Origin: Vallitalea sp.
Lineage (GTDB): Bacteria; Bacillota; Clostridia; Lachnospirales; Vallitaleaceae
DNA length: 64,000 nt
NCBI GenBank assembly: GCA_025210515.1
Contig: JAOARM010000025.1
Span: forward strand, 1 to 64,000
Reading direction: 5' to 3'
Part shown: positions 62,693 to 64,000 of the stretch, one piece after another
Layout: the number at the start of each line of letters is the position of its first letter
Position numbering within the stretch: position 1 is the first letter of the stretch
Program-made: the position numbers and the translations under genes
Notes under the pieces: generated by a model
What the model was told of the DNA's origin: nothing
Databases searched by the model: none
The model's input: the letters and a program-made list of their open reading frames with translations, nothing else

Positions 62693-64000
62693 TTACTTAT
62701 TATACTCTACAACTATCTGATTTCCTATCTTTCCTACCTCTAACTTATTAATTTCCTTTACATACTTGTTTAGTTCTTTTAACTGCTTCATCTCATAAAG
62801 ATTACCATTAATCATAACAGTATTATAACTATTAGAATACATAATCTTTACTTCATTAATTATAGATATTCTATAATCTTCAAACTTAACCTTTCTACTG
62901 TTACTTTTCAGCTTTAGTTCACCATTAAAAACTAATTCTGTTACTACATTCTCTTCAATACTCACTATAGAATCACTTTGATGATAACCTGAAAGTTCGT
63001 CTATCATTATACCGTCTATAAATATTTCAACATAGCTTTGAATTACTTTAGCTCCTTTTCCATATTTACCTGGTGTCATTGTAGACTTAAAAGGAATGAC
63101 TTTTTTATTGGTTTTATCTGCTGTTACATCATTTACATTAATAGTGTGTCCTTCTTTAAGTGTATTGAGGTGAACCTCATTAAATAATAATGCTAATATA
63201 CCAATGACAATAATTACAATCTTCTTCAACAATCTTCTTTTCTTATTTTTAGTAGAATGCTTTATAGGTAATGACTCATCCTTATGCTCATTCTCTTGAT
63301 TTGCAATTTCTATTTCCATTCTTGATATAATAGATTCTTTTTCAATTAGCATGTTTTTTGTTTTCTGAAGTTCATTCTTAAGTTGTAGGGCTCTAGAATT
63401 AACATTTCTCAATTTTATTTCAGTTTCATTGTCCTTCTTCTTAGTATCTTCTAACTTTTTATTAAGTACTTGTATAGTCCTTTCTAATTCTCCTAATTTA
63501 AATTCCACTTCTGTTTTTTGTTCTTGAAGTTTTATGTGCTTCTTTTTATTAACTTTTTCTTCAACATCATTAGAATTAGTATTGTCTATTATAATATCCT
63601 GAAAGTCATTAATCTTATCGATTGAGTCCTCAATTAACTTATCTATTCTTTCTAGTGCTTCACGTTCAGTATATATATCTAGATAAGTTGTTATTTTCTT
63701 AATCTCAAGTATTGTCTTCATCTTAATCATGAGGTGCTTACCATATTGATTATAACGATTTTTGAAATCATTTTCTAAATCATATTTACGTTTAATTTTT
63801 TGATAAACATCTTTAATAGCTTTTACGGTATCAAAATCTTGATCTTCTATATATGTAATCATTAAGCTATATTTTGCTCTAGTCATAGCAACAAATGTTG
63901 ACTTATGATAATTAGAGTTCGAATCCATTTCTAACCCACATATAATAATATGTCTAAATTCAAGACCTTTAGAGCTGTGTCTAGTATATAAGAAGACATC
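62693..64000 (-). CDS. UvrD-like helicase C-terminus fused to a membrane segment (5' end missing)
   Basis: Runs off the right edge; the frame is open to 64000. At the edge, TRHSSKGLEF is helicase motif V, and STFVAMTRAKYSLMI just inside is motif VI, so the ATG at 63928 is internal. After ~60 residues comes a coiled coil (about 130-215 of the visible part from 63928), then one membrane segment (VIIVIGILALLFN) and a ~180-residue C-terminal domain presumably outside the cytoplasm. A helicase tethered to the membrane is unusual; the full product may be a signalling or defence protein. Confidence 0.8.
   Translation of the reverse strand, partial: DVFLYTRHSSKGLEFRHIIICGLEMDSNSNYHKSTFVAMTRAKYSLMITYIEDQDFDTVKAIKDVYQKIKRKYDLENDFKNRYNQYGKHLMIKMKTILEIKKITTYLDIYTEREALERIDKLIEDSIDKINDFQDIIIDNTNSNDVEEKVNKKKHIKLQEQKTEVEFKLGELERTIQVLNKKLEDTKKKDNETEIKLRNVNSRALQLKNELQKTKNMLIEKESIISRMEIEIANQENEHKDESLPIKHSTKNKKRRLLKKIVIIVIGILALLFNEVHLNTLKEGHTINVNDVTADKTNKKVIPFKSTMTPGKYGKGAKVIQSYVEIFIDGIMIDELSGYHQSDSIVSIEENVVTELVFNGELKLKSNSRKVKFEDYRISIINEVKIMYSNSYNTVMINGNLYEMKQLKELNKYVKEINKLEVGKIGNQIVVEYNK

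Overview
The window is low-GC DNA from a spore-forming member of the Clostridia. The left edge carries the 5' end of a 16S rRNA gene on the minus strand (1-229). Its V1/V2 region looks clostridial, possibly Lachnospirales or Vallitalea-like, but that placement is low confidence. A complete gerA-type spore germination operon (43051-46851) independently supports an endospore former.

Layout. 1-2440: 16S 5' end with its promoter, then a chemoreceptor gene. 2441-42870: a large locus, nearly all on the minus strand, of phage-tail genes with no terminase, portal, capsid or integrase that I can recognise. It holds two different tail modules. The right half (30041-42324) is a contractile, PBSX/XkdK-U-like tail: tail terminator, sheath, tube, frameshifted assembly chaperone, tape measure, LysM protein, hub, baseplate and three tandem tail-fibre cassettes, two of them decayed. 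The left half (5341-28663) is a non-contractile, siphovirus-like tail: tube, chaperone, 1266-residue tape measure, Dit, Tal and a long fibre/adhesin region ending in a phosphodiester glycosidase. A holin/amidase/XhlA lysis cassette lies at 2441-3511. I read the whole as a tandem R-type plus F-type tailocin locus, analogous in layout to the Pseudomonas R/F pyocin cluster.

Inside the F-type module, between the tail spike and the fibre, is a radical-SAM peptide-modification cassette (15312-19000): a SPASM radical SAM enzyme, two small proteins, a 332-residue protein with 56 cysteines almost all spaced CXXXC and fused to a phage-type C-terminal domain, and a papain/C39-like peptidase. This suggests a tail appendage cross-linked by RiPP-type chemistry and is the most unusual content of the window.

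Regulation. Four copies of a bipartite promoter-like element (16-nt box TGNCGTGTTAATGTCR, 9-nt spacer, ATGNTA), all on the minus strand, sit in front of the contractile-tail operon (42418-42453), the zinc-ribbon regulator that heads the F module (29875-29909), a small regulator (4076-4110) and the lysis cassette (3557-3591). Two paralogous small HTH regulators (3581-3943 and 42442-42870) bracket the locus and are the likely activators. Three 17-19-bp palindromes lie upstream of the right-hand activator and look like repressor operators. An Xre repressor/ImmA metalloprotease pair at 46952-47825 is a plausible switch. Hairpins separate the tube genes from the tape-measure genes in both modules.

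43051-64000 is chromosomal: the ger operon, the Xre/ImmA pair, a polysaccharide-degradation group (toroid protein, 1821-residue secreted heparinase-like lyase, membrane AraC-type sensor), an acetyltransferase, a HelD-like helicase, a lipoprotein metallo-beta-lactamase with a lamin-tail domain, and the 3' part of a UvrD-like helicase fused to a membrane segment that runs off the right edge.
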